Origin: Isosphaera pallida ATCC 43644
GTDB lineage: Bacteria > Planctomycetota > Planctomycetia > Isosphaerales > Isosphaeraceae
DNA length: 64,000 nt
NCBI RefSeq assembly: GCF_000186345.1
Contig: NC_014962.1
Coordinates: 620,001-684,000, forward strand
Direction of reading: 5' to 3'
The translations under genes and the position numbers were made by a program. The notes beneath the pieces are model-generated. The model was not told where the DNA came from. It saw nothing but the letters and a program-made list of their open reading frames with translations, and did not search any database. This document shows positions 49,325 to 58,394 of this stretch, one piece after another (position 1 is the first letter of the stretch; the number at the start of each line of letters is the position of its first letter).

Positions 49325-50755
49325 ATGATTGATCCCCGCGTCGCCAGTGGCCTGAGAGACCTGCCGCCCAGCCTGGCGATCCCCCGTGAACATCTCGCCA
49401 CGGTGTTTCGCGGCGTGTTCGCCCGCGCCGGGTTCGTGCCGATTGAAACCCCGCACATCGAGCGTTTGGAGGTCCTCACCGGCAAAGGGGCCGGGTCCGA
49501 GGAGGTGTTGCGTCAGATTTTCGACGTGACCAACAAGGGGGGCAAACCGGGCGAACTGGCGTTACGGTTCGATTTGACGGTCCCCCTGGCGCGGTTCATC
49601 GCTAAGCATGTGGACACGGTGGGGGTTCCGTTCAAGCGTTACGCGATCGGCTCGGTGTTCCGGGGCGAACGTCCCGCCAAGGGGCGGTTCCGCGAGTTCA
49701 CCCAGTGCGATGTGGATATCGTCGGCGTCGATGGCCCCTTGGCCGACGCCGAGGCGGTGCTGGCGATCCACGACGCCCTCAAGGCGGCCGGGATTCCCCC
49801 GTTTCGGATCAAGCTCAACCACCGCGCCATTCTCGACGGCTTGCTCGAGACCCTCGGAGCGTCCGAGCGTCTGCCGGCGGTGCTGAGGTCGCTCGACAAA
49901 CTCGATAAGATCGGTCGGGACAAGGTGATCGAGGAATTGACAGGGGTTCGTCGTCGCCCCGAAGGCCAGGGCGAATCCGACGCCGCGGCCCCTTGCTCGC
50001 CGCCGGAAGAAACAGAGTGCGAGCCGGTCCTCACGCCCGAGCAGGCCGCCCGTGTGCTGAACTTCGCCGAGAAGGGCCGGGGCGGTTTGGAGGTTCTGGA
50101 CTTAGCGAAGATCGACCCGGAGGCCGCCGCCCACCCCAAGGCGATCGCCGGGGTGGAACGGCTTCGCCAGGTCGTCGAACTGGCCCAGGCCGGCGGGGCC
50201 GATCCCGAGCGGATTGGTGTTGATCTCGGGCTAGCGCGGGGCCTGGATTATTACACCGGGATCATCCTGGAAACGGTGGTCCTCGGCTGGGAGCGATTTG
50301 GCAGCGTCGCCTCCGGGGGGCGTTACGACAACCTCGCGGGTCTGTTCACCTCCCGACGTTTGCCCGGCGTTGGCGCGTCGATCGGTCTGGATCGTCTGCT
50401 TGCCCTTCTGGAAGAGGCCGGAACGCTCGAGACTCGTGGCACCATCGCGCCAGTGCTGGTTACGTGGTTTCCGGGCGTTCCCGGCGCGGTTCCTCTCGGG
50501 CTGGCGGCTCGTTTGCGGGCCGTCGGCGTCGGGGCGGAAGTTTATCCCGAACCGATCGCCGTGGGCAAACAGATGGGCTACGGCTCGCAACGGGGCCACC
50601 GCTTGGGCCTGATCGTTGGACCCGACGAGGTGGCGGCCCGGGTGTTCAACCTCCGCGACCTGGCCAGCCGCGACGAACTCAAAGCCATTCCCTGGGACCG
50701 CCTCGAATCCACGATCCAGCACCGCCTCAACCTGAGCGAAGGAGCGCCCGCGTGA
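49325..50755 (+). CDS. hisS: Histidyl-tRNA synthetase
   Basis: 476 residues. A class II aminoacyl-tRNA synthetase. The motif 2 region is RYAIGSVFRGERPAKGRFREFTQCDVDIVG; the histidine-binding motif is DLGLARGLDYYTG; and motif 3 is GVGASIGLDRLLALL. The anticodon-binding domain follows at about 380-470. A Glu/Pro-rich insertion of about 25 residues (near 215-240) is not typical. Its stop overlaps the GTG start of the next gene (GTGA), forming an operon with hisZ and hisG. Confidence 0.95.
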   Translation: MIDPRVASGLRDLPPSLAIPREHLATVFRGVFARAGFVPIETPHIERLEVLTGKGAGSEEVLRQIFDVTNKGGKPGELALRFDLTVPLARFIAKHVDTVGVPFKRYAIGSVFRGERPAKGRFREFTQCDVDIVGVDGPLADAEAVLAIHDALKAAGIPPFRIKLNHRAILDGLLETLGASERLPAVLRSLDKLDKIGRDKVIEELTGVRRRPEGQGESDAAAPCSPPEETECEPVLTPEQAARVLNFAEKGRGGLEVLDLAKIDPEAAAHPKAIAGVERLRQVVELAQAGGADPERIGVDLGLARGLDYYTGIILETVVLGWERFGSVASGGRYDNLAGLFTSRRLPGVGASIGLDRLLALLEEAGTLETRGTIAPVLVTWFPGVPGAVPLGLAARLRAVGVGAEVYPEPIAVGKQMGYGSQRGHRLGLIVGPDEVAARVFNLRDLASRDELKAIPWDRLESTIQHRLNLSEGAPA

Positions 50756-52521
50756 CCGCCGATCCGCCCGCCAACGTCTCCCAGCCCAACGAGCCCGCGT
50801 CCTCGCCCCAGCTTGCCGCTTCCTTGGACGACCCCGACCTGGAGCCGCCGATCGAGCCGATCCGGGGCACCCGTGGTTGGTCGCCTCATTCGTTCGAGAG
50901 TCTGGAGGTCGTCGAGGAAGCGCTCATGGCCAGCTTCCTCCAGGCCGGTTACGACCGTCTGCGAACCCCGGTATTGGAGCCGGTCGAACTCCACGCCCGC
51001 AAAAGCGGCGCGGCGATTGTTTCCAAACTCTTCGAGGTCAACGGGGCGGAGGTTCCTGCCTGCCTCCGTCCTGAGTTCACCGCCGGCATCGTGCGGACCT
51101 TCTCGGCGATGGAGCAGACGCCAACCCTGCCGTGGCGGGTCTGCGTCTCGGGTCCGGTCTTCCGCAACGAGGCAGTCGGTGAGTTGGCCGAGCGTCCCGA
51201 ACCCAACGGCATCACCCAACCCAAGCTGCGCGAGTTCCACCAGGTCGGAGTCGAACTTCTAGGAGCCTCCGGTCCCGAGATCGACGCCGAAATCATCTGG
51301 CTGGCCGATTGGTCGTTAGCTCGCCTTGGGATTGAACAACGGCTCATTCGTCTGGGGGATTTGAGTCTGGCTCGCGAGGTGTTGGCTGGGGCCGGTCTGC
51401 CGCCGGCGCTGCTGGCTCCTCTGATTGAAATGGTCAGCGAAGGGGCGGCCCAGGGCGGTTCAGTGCGTTCGATGGAGCGGGGGTTGGATCAGTTGAGCCG
51501 TTGGGCCGCCCTGTCTGTGTCGGGCGGACCCGACCGGCACGACGAGGAGTCCGCCCACGCCTCGGCCTCCGCCTCCATGTCCAACGCCAGCTCGACTGAC
51601 CTGGAACGGATGCTCGGCGTGGCGCTGCCCGGCCAGGCGGGCCGGGGCCGCCGCGACCCCGCCGAAATCACCCGGCGCTTGCAACGCAAGTGGACCCTGG
51701 CGCGGCAACTGCCCGCGGTGTTGGACCGTTTGCGAGGCGGCGTCGAGCGGTTGCATGATCTGAGGGGACCGGCCCCGACGATTTTGCCCCGGTTGGAGCG
51801 CGAGTTCGGCGCGGTCGCGCCGGCCTCGACGGCGGCGATTCAAGACTTAGTCGCGTCGTTGGCCGACCACGGCGTTGATCCCGACCGGATTGAACTGGAC
51901 TTGGGGTTGGGTCGGGGTCTGGGCTTCTACTCGCGGATGGTCTTCGAGATCGTCGCCCGCACGCCGCGGGGTCCAGTCGAACTTGGCGGCGGAGGACGCT
52001 ACGACGGCCTGGCCCGCGTGCTGGGCAGTACCCGCGACGACCGCGGGGTCGGCTTTGCCTTGGGGTTGGAGCGGGTCTGGCATGTGCTGAACGCCTCAGG
52101 ACGGTTGCGGTCCTCCCCCTGGCGCGAACCGTTGGGATTCCTGGTCTTGCCCGATGGTCCCCGGCGGATTCCTCAAGCGGTCGGCCTGGCGGTTCACTTG
52201 CGTGACCTTCGCCAACGCGCGGTGCTGGAAACCAACCTTCATCCCCATCACCCCGAAGCGCAAGCCCGCGCCGCCGAACTCGGCGTGGCGCATGTGGTGG
52301 TAGTGCGGGGTCCCTGGCGCGATTCGGGTTCGCTGCTGATCCAGTCGCCCCCCGCGGCCCCGCCCCGCGCCGTTGGCCTGGAGGAACTCACCGCTTTGAC
52401 CGCCGAGAACCCCGGATCGGGACCAGGTCGGGGATCCTCCGCGTCCACGGCCACCTCTGTCGGTCTCTCCAACGCCTCGAATCCGAGTGCCGCCACCACC
52501 CGCTGGACCGCGAGGGATTGA
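50752..52521 (+). CDS. hisZ: ATP phosphoribosyltransferase regulatory subunit (HisZ-like)
   Basis: 589 residues from the GTG at 50752 (AAGGAG upstream; start overlaps the hisS stop). It is a HisRS-like catalytic fold without aminoacylation signatures. Present are the N-terminal IRGTRGWSP, LRPEFTAGIVRTFSAM, VSGPVFRNE, REFHQVGVELLG and a changed histidine motif (LDLGLGRGLGFYSRMVFEI). A Ser/Ala/Asp-rich insertion lies around residues 260-300. The C-terminal 200 residues include VELGGGGRYDGL and a region like the anticodon-binding fold. HisZ activates ATP phosphoribosyltransferase; the next gene is hisG. Confidence 0.8.
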   Translation: MTADPPANVSQPNEPASSPQLAASLDDPDLEPPIEPIRGTRGWSPHSFESLEVVEEALMASFLQAGYDRLRTPVLEPVELHARKSGAAIVSKLFEVNGAEVPACLRPEFTAGIVRTFSAMEQTPTLPWRVCVSGPVFRNEAVGELAERPEPNGITQPKLREFHQVGVELLGASGPEIDAEIIWLADWSLARLGIEQRLIRLGDLSLAREVLAGAGLPPALLAPLIEMVSEGAAQGGSVRSMERGLDQLSRWAALSVSGGPDRHDEESAHASASASMSNASSTDLERMLGVALPGQAGRGRRDPAEITRRLQRKWTLARQLPAVLDRLRGGVERLHDLRGPAPTILPRLEREFGAVAPASTAAIQDLVASLADHGVDPDRIELDLGLGRGLGFYSRMVFEIVARTPRGPVELGGGGRYDGLARVLGSTRDDRGVGFALGLERVWHVLNASGRLRSSPWREPLGFLVLPDGPRRIPQAVGLAVHLRDLRQRAVLETNLHPHHPEAQARAAELGVAHVVVVRGPWRDSGSLLIQSPPAAPPRAVGLEELTALTAENPGSGPGRGSSASTATSVGLSNASNPSAATTRWTARD

Positions 52522-52526
52522 CCCCA

Positions 52527-53663
52527 ATGACCCACTCCTCCCACGGTTTGCTGGATCCGCTCGACCCGATCCGTTTGGCGCTACCCTCCAAGGGGGAACT
52601 GGCCGATGGCGCGGTTGACCTGCTCAAGTCGGCGGGCTTCAAAGTCAAACGGACCAGTCCACGTCAATACGAAGCCCAGATCGCCGGGCGGCCTCGGTTC
52701 CACGTCGTTTTCATGCGGCCCACCGACATCGTCACCCAGGTCCACGAAGGACGTTGCCACCTGGGGGTCACCGGCGGCGATCTCCACGCCGAGCGCGCCG
52801 CTCAAGCCGATCAAGCCCGAATCGTGTTGCCCGACCTGGGTTACGGCGGCTGCCGCCTGGTGGTCGCCGTGCCCGAGTCGTGGGTCGATGTGGCTCATAT
52901 GATCGACCTCGCCGAACTCGCGCATGACTTCAAAACCCGCGGTCGAGCGTTCCGCGTCTCCACCAAGTCGCCCCGTCTGGTCCGCGACCATTTCCATCAC
53001 TGGGGCATCTTCTCGTTCCAAATTGTGGAGTCCGACGGGGCGCTGGAACTTCACCCCTCGCTAGGCATCGCCGACATCATCGTGGACCTGACCTCCTCGG
53101 GCACCACGCTCAAGGACAACCGGCTCAAGGAAATCGCCGAGGGAACGGTGCTGGAATCCTCCGCAGTATTGATCGGTCACACGCCCAGCCTCCGAACCCT
53201 GCTGGCCGAAGGGGACGACGGCCCGCTGGCGCATCTGCTCGACGCCATCGAAGGAGCCCGCGAGGCCGAGACCTGTCACCACCTCGAAGTGGTGGGCGGC
53301 CGCCCTATGGTCTATGGAGACGCCGACGCCGAAAAAGTCGCCGCGTATCTGGCGGCCCGAGGTGCGTCGCAGATTTACCGCGGCGAGGTCCGCGACGAGG
53401 AAGGCCGGATCGGTTGGCGGGTCACCGCCCGGATCGCCGCCGGTCAGGTCGTCGCCTGCCAACGCGCTTTGTTCGATCTTGGGGCCAGTCGAATCGTGGC
53501 CCTGCCCACCCATTTCGTCTTCGACCGCGAACGTCCCCGCGCCTTCGACCGCCTACGCGCGGAGCTGCTCGGCTCAGACGCCAAACCAGCCCCAACCGCG
53601 ACCCTCCCCACTGCTGTCCCCGCCCCCGAACCACCCGCGGCCAGCCCGACCGGGTCGGCTTGA
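52527..53663 (+). CDS. hisG: ATP phosphoribosyltransferase, long form
   Basis: 378 residues from the ATG at 52527. It catalyses the first, regulated step of histidine synthesis. LALPSKGELADGAVDLL, HVVFMRPTDIVTQVHEGRCHLGVTGGDL, and the PRPP loop GIADIIVDLTSSGTTLKDN identify it. Residues about 250-335 form an extra C-terminal regulatory-like domain (GWRVTARIAAGQ, LFDLGASRIVALP), the HisG_C/ACT-like type of long HisG enzymes. A Pro/Ala tail ends the protein. Long HisG normally works without HisZ, yet hisZ lies immediately upstream. Confidence 0.9.
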   Translation: MTHSSHGLLDPLDPIRLALPSKGELADGAVDLLKSAGFKVKRTSPRQYEAQIAGRPRFHVVFMRPTDIVTQVHEGRCHLGVTGGDLHAERAAQADQARIVLPDLGYGGCRLVVAVPESWVDVAHMIDLAELAHDFKTRGRAFRVSTKSPRLVRDHFHHWGIFSFQIVESDGALELHPSLGIADIIVDLTSSGTTLKDNRLKEIAEGTVLESSAVLIGHTPSLRTLLAEGDDGPLAHLLDAIEGAREAETCHHLEVVGGRPMVYGDADAEKVAAYLAARGASQIYRGEVRDEEGRIGWRVTARIAAGQVVACQRALFDLGASRIVALPTHFVFDRERPRAFDRLRAELLGSDAKPAPTATLPTAVPAPEPPAASPTGSA

Positions 53664-53711
53664 GATGAGAAGTCAACCAATTGCTCAAGTCCGCTGCCTG
53701 AATCTCTTCAA

Positions 53712-54566
53712 ATGCATGACCAAAAACACCAACAGCGTAATAAACATACATGCGATCGCTACGACGATCCCCGCGCCTGGCCGTCCTGGCGTTTGCCCGA
53801 AGGCACCGATCGGGGCCTTTGGGAGTACGTCCACTCCGACGAGATCGCCCGCACCGAGTTCGACCTGTTCCGCGATGATCCGCTCTGCCGCACTGATGAG
53901 GCGATCCTGATGGAATGGACTCCAAAGAGTCCGGGGCGAGTCTTGGATTTGGGTTGCGGCGCGGGTCGCCACAGTCTGCTGCTGGCCGCGAACGGCTTCG
54001 AGGTGGTGGCCGTCGATCTATCCCAACCGTTATTGCGCGAGGTCAAACGGCGGACCTACGACGCGGGACTGGCCAGACGGATCGCTCCGCTACGGGCCAA
54101 CCTTCGCCGTCTGGAATGCCTGGCCGACGCCTCGTTCGATCTGGCGGTCTGCCTGTTCAGCACCCTGGGCATGGTTCGCGGAGCCGATCACCGCGCGGCG
54201 GTGGTCCGACAAGTGGCCCGATTGCTCAAGCCGGACGGCTCGTTGATTCTTCATGCCCATAACCTTTGGCTCAATCTGCGGGTGCCGGGAGGTCGTCGCT
54301 GGTTGCTTGGCCAACTGGGTTCCGCTTTGGCCGGCAATCCCTATTGGGGGGATCGTTCCGCGTGTTACCGCGGCGTCGCCAACGTCGTTGTGCATCTTTT
54401 CACTTGGGGCGAACTGGTTGGCTTGCTGCGGAGCGCGGGTCTTCGGGTCGTTCGCAAACTACCGCTGCACGAGGCGACCGCGCGACCTATCCCCGCTCCT
54501 TGGTTGTTCCCCCACATCCGAGCCGGCGGATGGATTCTCCAAGCCCGACGATCGAACCAAAACTAG
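53712..54566 (+). CDS. Class I SAM-dependent methyltransferase
   Basis: 284 residues. The cofactor-binding motif is RVLDLGCGAGRHSLLLAANG, followed by VVAVDLSQPLLREV and FDLAVCLFSTLGMV, then a LLKPDGSLILHAHN strand. The C-terminal 80 residues (WGDRSACYRGVANVV, FTWGELVGLLRSAGLRVVRKL) form an extra cap. The substrate is unknown. It starts 48 bases after hisG and could be transcribed with it, but there is no clear ribosome site at the ATG. Confidence 0.8.
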   Translation: MHDQKHQQRNKHTCDRYDDPRAWPSWRLPEGTDRGLWEYVHSDEIARTEFDLFRDDPLCRTDEAILMEWTPKSPGRVLDLGCGAGRHSLLLAANGFEVVAVDLSQPLLREVKRRTYDAGLARRIAPLRANLRRLECLADASFDLAVCLFSTLGMVRGADHRAAVVRQVARLLKPDGSLILHAHNLWLNLRVPGGRRWLLGQLGSALAGNPYWGDRSACYRGVANVVVHLFTWGELVGLLRSAGLRVVRKLPLHEATARPIPAPWLFPHIRAGGWILQARRSNQN

Positions 54567-55138
54567 GCTGTACTGACCATCACCCAGGTCGTTTCAACCG
54601 AGGTCCGATGGGAGGACGCGACCCATTTCCAACCGATTCCGTGGTTCCCAACCCAACAGGGCCATTTCCAACGTCCTGGGAACGAAATCCGGCCACCGTG
54701 CGACCCCTCCTCTCACCATCCCGGTTCATCTGCCCCTGCTTGCTCAACACCGCCAGAGTCGGGGAACCCGCATCATCAGTTGTTGCGCGTCGCAAGCTCA
54801 AACGATGATCCCCCAAGCCACAGTCCGTTTAACGCCTGTCGGCTCGCGTGGCTCAATTAAAAATGACAATAGGACTTAGTCTCAATTCTTCGAGGATGAG
54901 ATGGCCGCAATCCCTGAGCTCGTTGCGAACCCTGTCGAGCTTGAGCGGAGTGGTTTTTGCTGGAACTTGGCGTGCGGACCCGGAAATCCCCAAAGCTGCC
55001 CTTGACGGCTCCCCCGTGGGAAATGTAAAAATTTGGTTTGGATGGTCTGGGACGGGCTGCGTTCGACCGCGTAGCCCGGCCCCTGAGGACTTGCCAGGTT
55101 TGACCCCATGACTTCGTCCCGACGAGGAGGATTTGGCC
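54567..55138. other. Leader region of the infC operon
   Basis: About 570 bases without a gene. Just before infC, the segments GGGACG (near 55047) and CGTCCC (near 55116) can pair and enclose a second hairpin (CGGGCT...AGCCCG). This may be a leader structure, as infC operons are often regulated there. It is not a recognised Rfam-type element by eye. Confidence 0.4.
55125..55130 (+). promoter_or_regulatory. Shine-Dalgarno site that decides the infC start
   Basis: A perfect AGGAGG ends 8 bases before an ATT codon (55139), 2 bases before a TTG (55133) and 20 bases before the first ATG (55151). Only the ATT has normal spacing, the known non-canonical start used by infC. Confidence 0.65.
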
Positions 55139-55669
55139 ATTCCCTCACCGATGCCCAACGCGGCCCCCGATCGGGGATTGCGGATCAACGAACAGATTCG
55201 GATTTCCCCCATCCGCGTCGTCAGCGCCGACGGCGAAATGTTGGGGATTTTGCCACGGGAACGCGCCCTGGAATTGGCGCGCGAAGCCGGGCTGGACCTG
55301 GTCGAGGTCTCGCCCAACGAACGGCCGCCCGTGTGCAAAATTATGGACTACGGCAAGTTCAAGTACGAGCAGAAGAAGAAGGCCTCCAAGAACAAGCCCC
55401 ATCAGGCGGTTCTCAAGGAAATTCGGGTCCGTCCCAAGACCGGAGAACACGACATCGAGTTCAAGGTCAAGCAAGCCCGCGGCTTCTTGGCCGACAAAGA
55501 TAAGGTGCAGTTGGTCGTCCAATTCCGGGGGCGGGAACTGGCTCACATCGAGGAAGGGCGCAAGGTGATGAACGAGGTCCTCCAAATGCTGGAGGATGTC
55601 GCCAAAATTGAACGCGCCCCCACGATGGAAAATCGGAAGATGATCGCCATCGTGGCTCCCAAGGTGTGA
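55139..55669 (+). CDS. infC: Translation initiation factor IF-3
   Basis: 176 residues when started at the ATT at 55139. IF-3 keeps 30S subunits free and checks start codons. The N-terminal domain has [15 protein letters not shown] and [27 protein letters not shown]; the C-terminal domain has [21 protein letters not shown] and [18 protein letters not shown]. It heads an infC-rpmI-rplT-pheS group, the usual bacterial order, though with long gaps. An ATT start would allow IF-3 to repress its own synthesis. Confidence 0.93.
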   Translation: MPSPMPNAAPDRGLRINEQIRISPIRVVSADGEMLGILPRERALELAREAGLDLVEVSPNERPPVCKIMDYGKFKYEQKKKASKNKPHQAVLKEIRVRPKTGEHDIEFKVKQARGFLADKDKVQLVVQFRGRELAHIEEGRKVMNEVLQMLEDVAKIERAPTMENRKMIAIVAPKV

Positions 55670-56122
55670 CTATCCCCTCCAGCGCGAGGCGACCCTCGGG
55701 ATGAGGGCCGTCTTCGCGTATGGGGCAATCGGAAGTCGCCGATGGGTTTGGTTCTTCTCATCCTAACGATCTCGTCCCAAGCCTTTGGGGGAGGGGGTTG
55801 AGGATCTGTCTCGGTTTTTTCGACGAACCCCCTGGTTTCGGAAGACCAAGCGCGGTACCATGACACGCAGAGGATGTAACCAAATGGGGAGTGCCGTCCC
55901 TTGACGCTGGGGACACGCAATGGCTTGCGACGAGGCGTCGGACGCGTCAGGATGAGCGTGTCGGTTGCGTTCATGAGGCGCGGGTTTGGTCTCCTTCCCC
56001 TTTGACACGTTCCAGGTTTCGACTCGACGACGAGCGGCCGAGCCGGCGGTTGACCGGATGGGATGTCTTGCCATCGTCTCGATTCGACTCGACTCGACTT
56101 CGGCCCCGCCGGATCCACAATC
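55670..56122. other. Gap between infC and rpmI
   Basis: About 450 bases with no gene recognised. It holds the ATTCG/ACTCG repeat at 56078-56099, 24 bases before rpmI. In most bacteria infC and rpmI are much closer, so a second promoter may lie here. Confidence 0.45.
56078..56099. repeat. ATTCG/ACTCG repeat before rpmI, shared with the hisS leader
   Basis: The 20-base sequence CTCGATTCGACTCGACTCGA is identical to 49177-49196 upstream of hisS. It lies 25 bases before the rpmI ATG. Confidence 0.85.
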
Positions 56123-56401
56123 ATGCCCTCGATCAAAGCAAAGACCCACAAGGGAATCAAAAAGCGGTTCAAAGTGACCGGCACCGGCAAGGTGATCCAC
56201 AAGCGGTGTGGCTCATCGCACCTGAACAGCCACAAGAGCGGCAAGAAAATCCGCCAGCTCCGGCGCAAGTCGGTCATCACGGTCAACGCGGTCGCTCAGA
56301 AGCTGCGTCGGCACCTCCGGACTCGCGAAGTCATCACGCCGGGTCGTGGCAAGGCTGCCGCCGAACCTGCCACCCCGACGACCGAGTCATCTGAGTCTTG
56401 A
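56123..56401 (+). CDS. rpmI: Ribosomal protein bL35
   Basis: 92 residues. The L35 core is clear: MPSIKAKTHKGIKKRFKVTGTGKV, HLNSHKSGKKIRQLRRK and the C-terminal basic helix. bL35 is usually about 65 residues; here a Pro/Glu/Ser tail of about 25 residues (AAAEPATPTTESSES) is added. It lies between infC and rplT. Confidence 0.95.
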   Translation: MPSIKAKTHKGIKKRFKVTGTGKVIHKRCGSSHLNSHKSGKKIRQLRRKSVITVNAVAQKLRRHLRTREVITPGRGKAAAEPATPTTESSES

Positions 56402-56722
56402 ACTCGCCGAATTCCCCACTGCACTGCATGTTCCAAGACCGTCAACCAAAACTTCGTTGGCTCGGGTAAAGAACATGCGGAGATGACCGCAGTTTCGACC
56501 CTGCGAACCGGTTTCCGAGCGGACAGCGTGGCGATCGGATTGCGATGGCGGCGAGTCGGCATCGTTTCAGGCCGTGGCCCGGTGCCAAGCTAGGTTGGTT
56601 GGTCGTCGCAAGGTGGGAGTGCGTGGCCCTGTTGCTCCCTAACTCTTCCAGCGCTGTTGCGTCGAGTTGAACTCTTTGATTTGATTTTTCCCTCCTCTTT
56701 TTGAATCGGGTTGAAATCAGCC
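56402..56722. other. Gap between rpmI and rplT
   Basis: About 320 bases. Just before rplT there is a pyrimidine-rich stretch flanked by TGATTT (near 56677) and AAATCA (near 56713), which could pair and mask the start; rplT lacks an obvious Shine-Dalgarno. This may be an autoregulatory site, but no known leader class was recognised. Confidence 0.35.
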
Positions 56723-57115
56723 ATGCGCGCGCCCAAAGGTGCGGCCCGAAACAAGGCCAAGAAACGCATTTTCAAGCGGTCCAAGGGATTCGTGGGTGGT
56801 CGTCGCCGTCTGTTGAAGTCGGCCAAGGAAACCCTGTTGCGGGCAGGTGTGTTTGCCTACCGCGATCGTCGAACCAAGAAGCGTCAATTCCGCCGGTTGT
56901 TCATCACCCGGCTCAACGCCGCCGCGCGGATGCGCGACTTGCGTTATAGCGAGCTCATCAACGGGTTGAAGCTGTCGAAATGCGGTCTCGACCGCAAGAG
57001 CCTCAGCGAGTTGGCGATCTTCGATCCCGAGGTGTTCGACGTTATCGTGGCCCGCGCCCGCGAGGCGTTGCAACAGGCCGCGGCTCATCGCAATACCGCC
57101 AAAGCCGCCGTGTAA
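56723..57115 (+). CDS. rplT: Ribosomal protein bL20
   Basis: 130 residues from the ATG at 56723 (an in-frame TTG lies four codons before). The family sequence is typical: MRAPKGAARNKAKKRIFKRSKGF, then RDRRTKKRQFRRLFITRLNAAAR and SELINGLKLSKCGLDRKSLSELA. bL20 is a 50S assembly protein and in several bacteria represses its own operon through an rRNA-like site. Confidence 0.96.
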   Translation: MRAPKGAARNKAKKRIFKRSKGFVGGRRRLLKSAKETLLRAGVFAYRDRRTKKRQFRRLFITRLNAAARMRDLRYSELINGLKLSKCGLDRKSLSELAIFDPEVFDVIVARAREALQQAAAHRNTAKAAV

Positions 57116-57352
57116 CCCCGACCTGATCAGAGTCAAACTCGGTTCGTCCCAGCCCTGGAGGTTGGACGCGAAACGGGTCAGGATTGGCTGCGTCGTTGGA
57201 GCGAGGGATCGCACGGCGCGTCGCTTCGTCCCCGCGTCGCATGACCTCCTTCCTCCTTTCCGTGTTCAACCACTTCCGTCCCTCACGACGCCGTTATTCG
57301 TTGAACACCCTCTCCCCCGCACCGTCATCGCATGTGTGAGGCGCGTCAGCCG

Positions 57353-58375
57353 ATGAGTGCTTCTCCGCCTGAAACGGCTCCGGAGGTTTCCCAGGCATTA
57401 GACGATTTACGCTGCCTGGAGATGGAGGGGCGGGCCGCGTTTGAGGCGGCCGCTACCCCCGAGGCGGTTGAAGCGGCTCGGGTAGACTTTCTGGGAATGA
57501 AGTCGGGGCGGCTCAAATCGGCTCAAGCTCGCCTCAAGGAGTTGAACCCCGCTGGCAAGCGGATTTACGGTCAAGCGTTCAACGAGACCAAAGCAGCGCT
57601 GGAGCAAGCTCACGAGGCGGCTCGGCTTCGGGTGTCCTCTCAGCGCGGCGTTGCGTCGCGGCTGGACGTGACCCTGCCAGGAACAGCTCCGCGGTTGGGT
57701 CATCGTCATCCGTTGACTCAAACCATTGAAGAACTCATCGACCTGTTTGCCCGGTTCGGCTTCAGCCTGGCGCTTGGTCCGGAAGTCGAGGACGTGTTCC
57801 ACAACTTCGAGGCGCTCAACATTCCCGAGACGCATCCAGCCCGCGACCCGTCCGACAACTTCTATCTCAACACCGGCGCGCTTCTAAGGTCGCAGACCAG
57901 TACGGTACAGATCCGGGTGATGGAGGCGCAACGTCCACCGGTGCGGATCATCTCGCTGGGCCGGGTGTATCGTCCCGATGAGATGGATCAAACCCATTCG
58001 TTCATGTTCCACCAGATTGAAGGGCTGATGGTCGATCGTGGGGTCACGATGGCCGACCTCAAGACGGTCCTCCGCATGTTTTGCTCCGCCTATTTGGGTG
58101 AGGAGGTGACGATTCGGTTCCGTCCCTCGTTCTTTCCCTTCACCGAACCCTCGGTGGAGGTAGATATGAAGTGGATCGGCGGCGACCACTGGGTCGAGAT
58201 GGGGGGGGCGGGGATGGTCGATCCCAACGTGTTGCGGGCCGTGGGCTACGATCCGGAGCAGGTCACCGGTTTCGCGTTTGGCTTGGGGATCGAACGTCTC
58301 TGTATGCGTCGGCATCAAATCGACGACATTCGCCTGTTTTACCAAAACGACGCTCGATTTCTGCGTCAATTCTGA
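57353..58375 (+). CDS. pheS: Phenylalanyl-tRNA synthetase alpha subunit
   Basis: 340 residues from the ATG at 57353. The class II core shows HPLTQTIEELIDLFARFGF, EVEDVFHNFEALNIPETHPAR, LLRSQTSTVQIRVM, motif 2 (RIISLGRVYRPDEMDQTHSFMFHQIEGL) and motif 3 (GFAFGLGIERLCM). The N-terminal coiled coil (about 20-90) contacts tRNA. The beta subunit gene pheT, which normally follows, is not here: the next gene is on the other strand. Confidence 0.95.
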   Translation: MSASPPETAPEVSQALDDLRCLEMEGRAAFEAAATPEAVEAARVDFLGMKSGRLKSAQARLKELNPAGKRIYGQAFNETKAALEQAHEAARLRVSSQRGVASRLDVTLPGTAPRLGHRHPLTQTIEELIDLFARFGFSLALGPEVEDVFHNFEALNIPETHPARDPSDNFYLNTGALLRSQTSTVQIRVMEAQRPPVRIISLGRVYRPDEMDQTHSFMFHQIEGLMVDRGVTMADLKTVLRMFCSAYLGEEVTIRFRPSFFPFTEPSVEVDMKWIGGDHWVEMGGAGMVDPNVLRAVGYDPEQVTGFAFGLGIERLCMRRHQIDDIRLFYQNDARFLRQF

Positions 58376-58394
58376 GCTGGGCTTTCAGAGAGGT

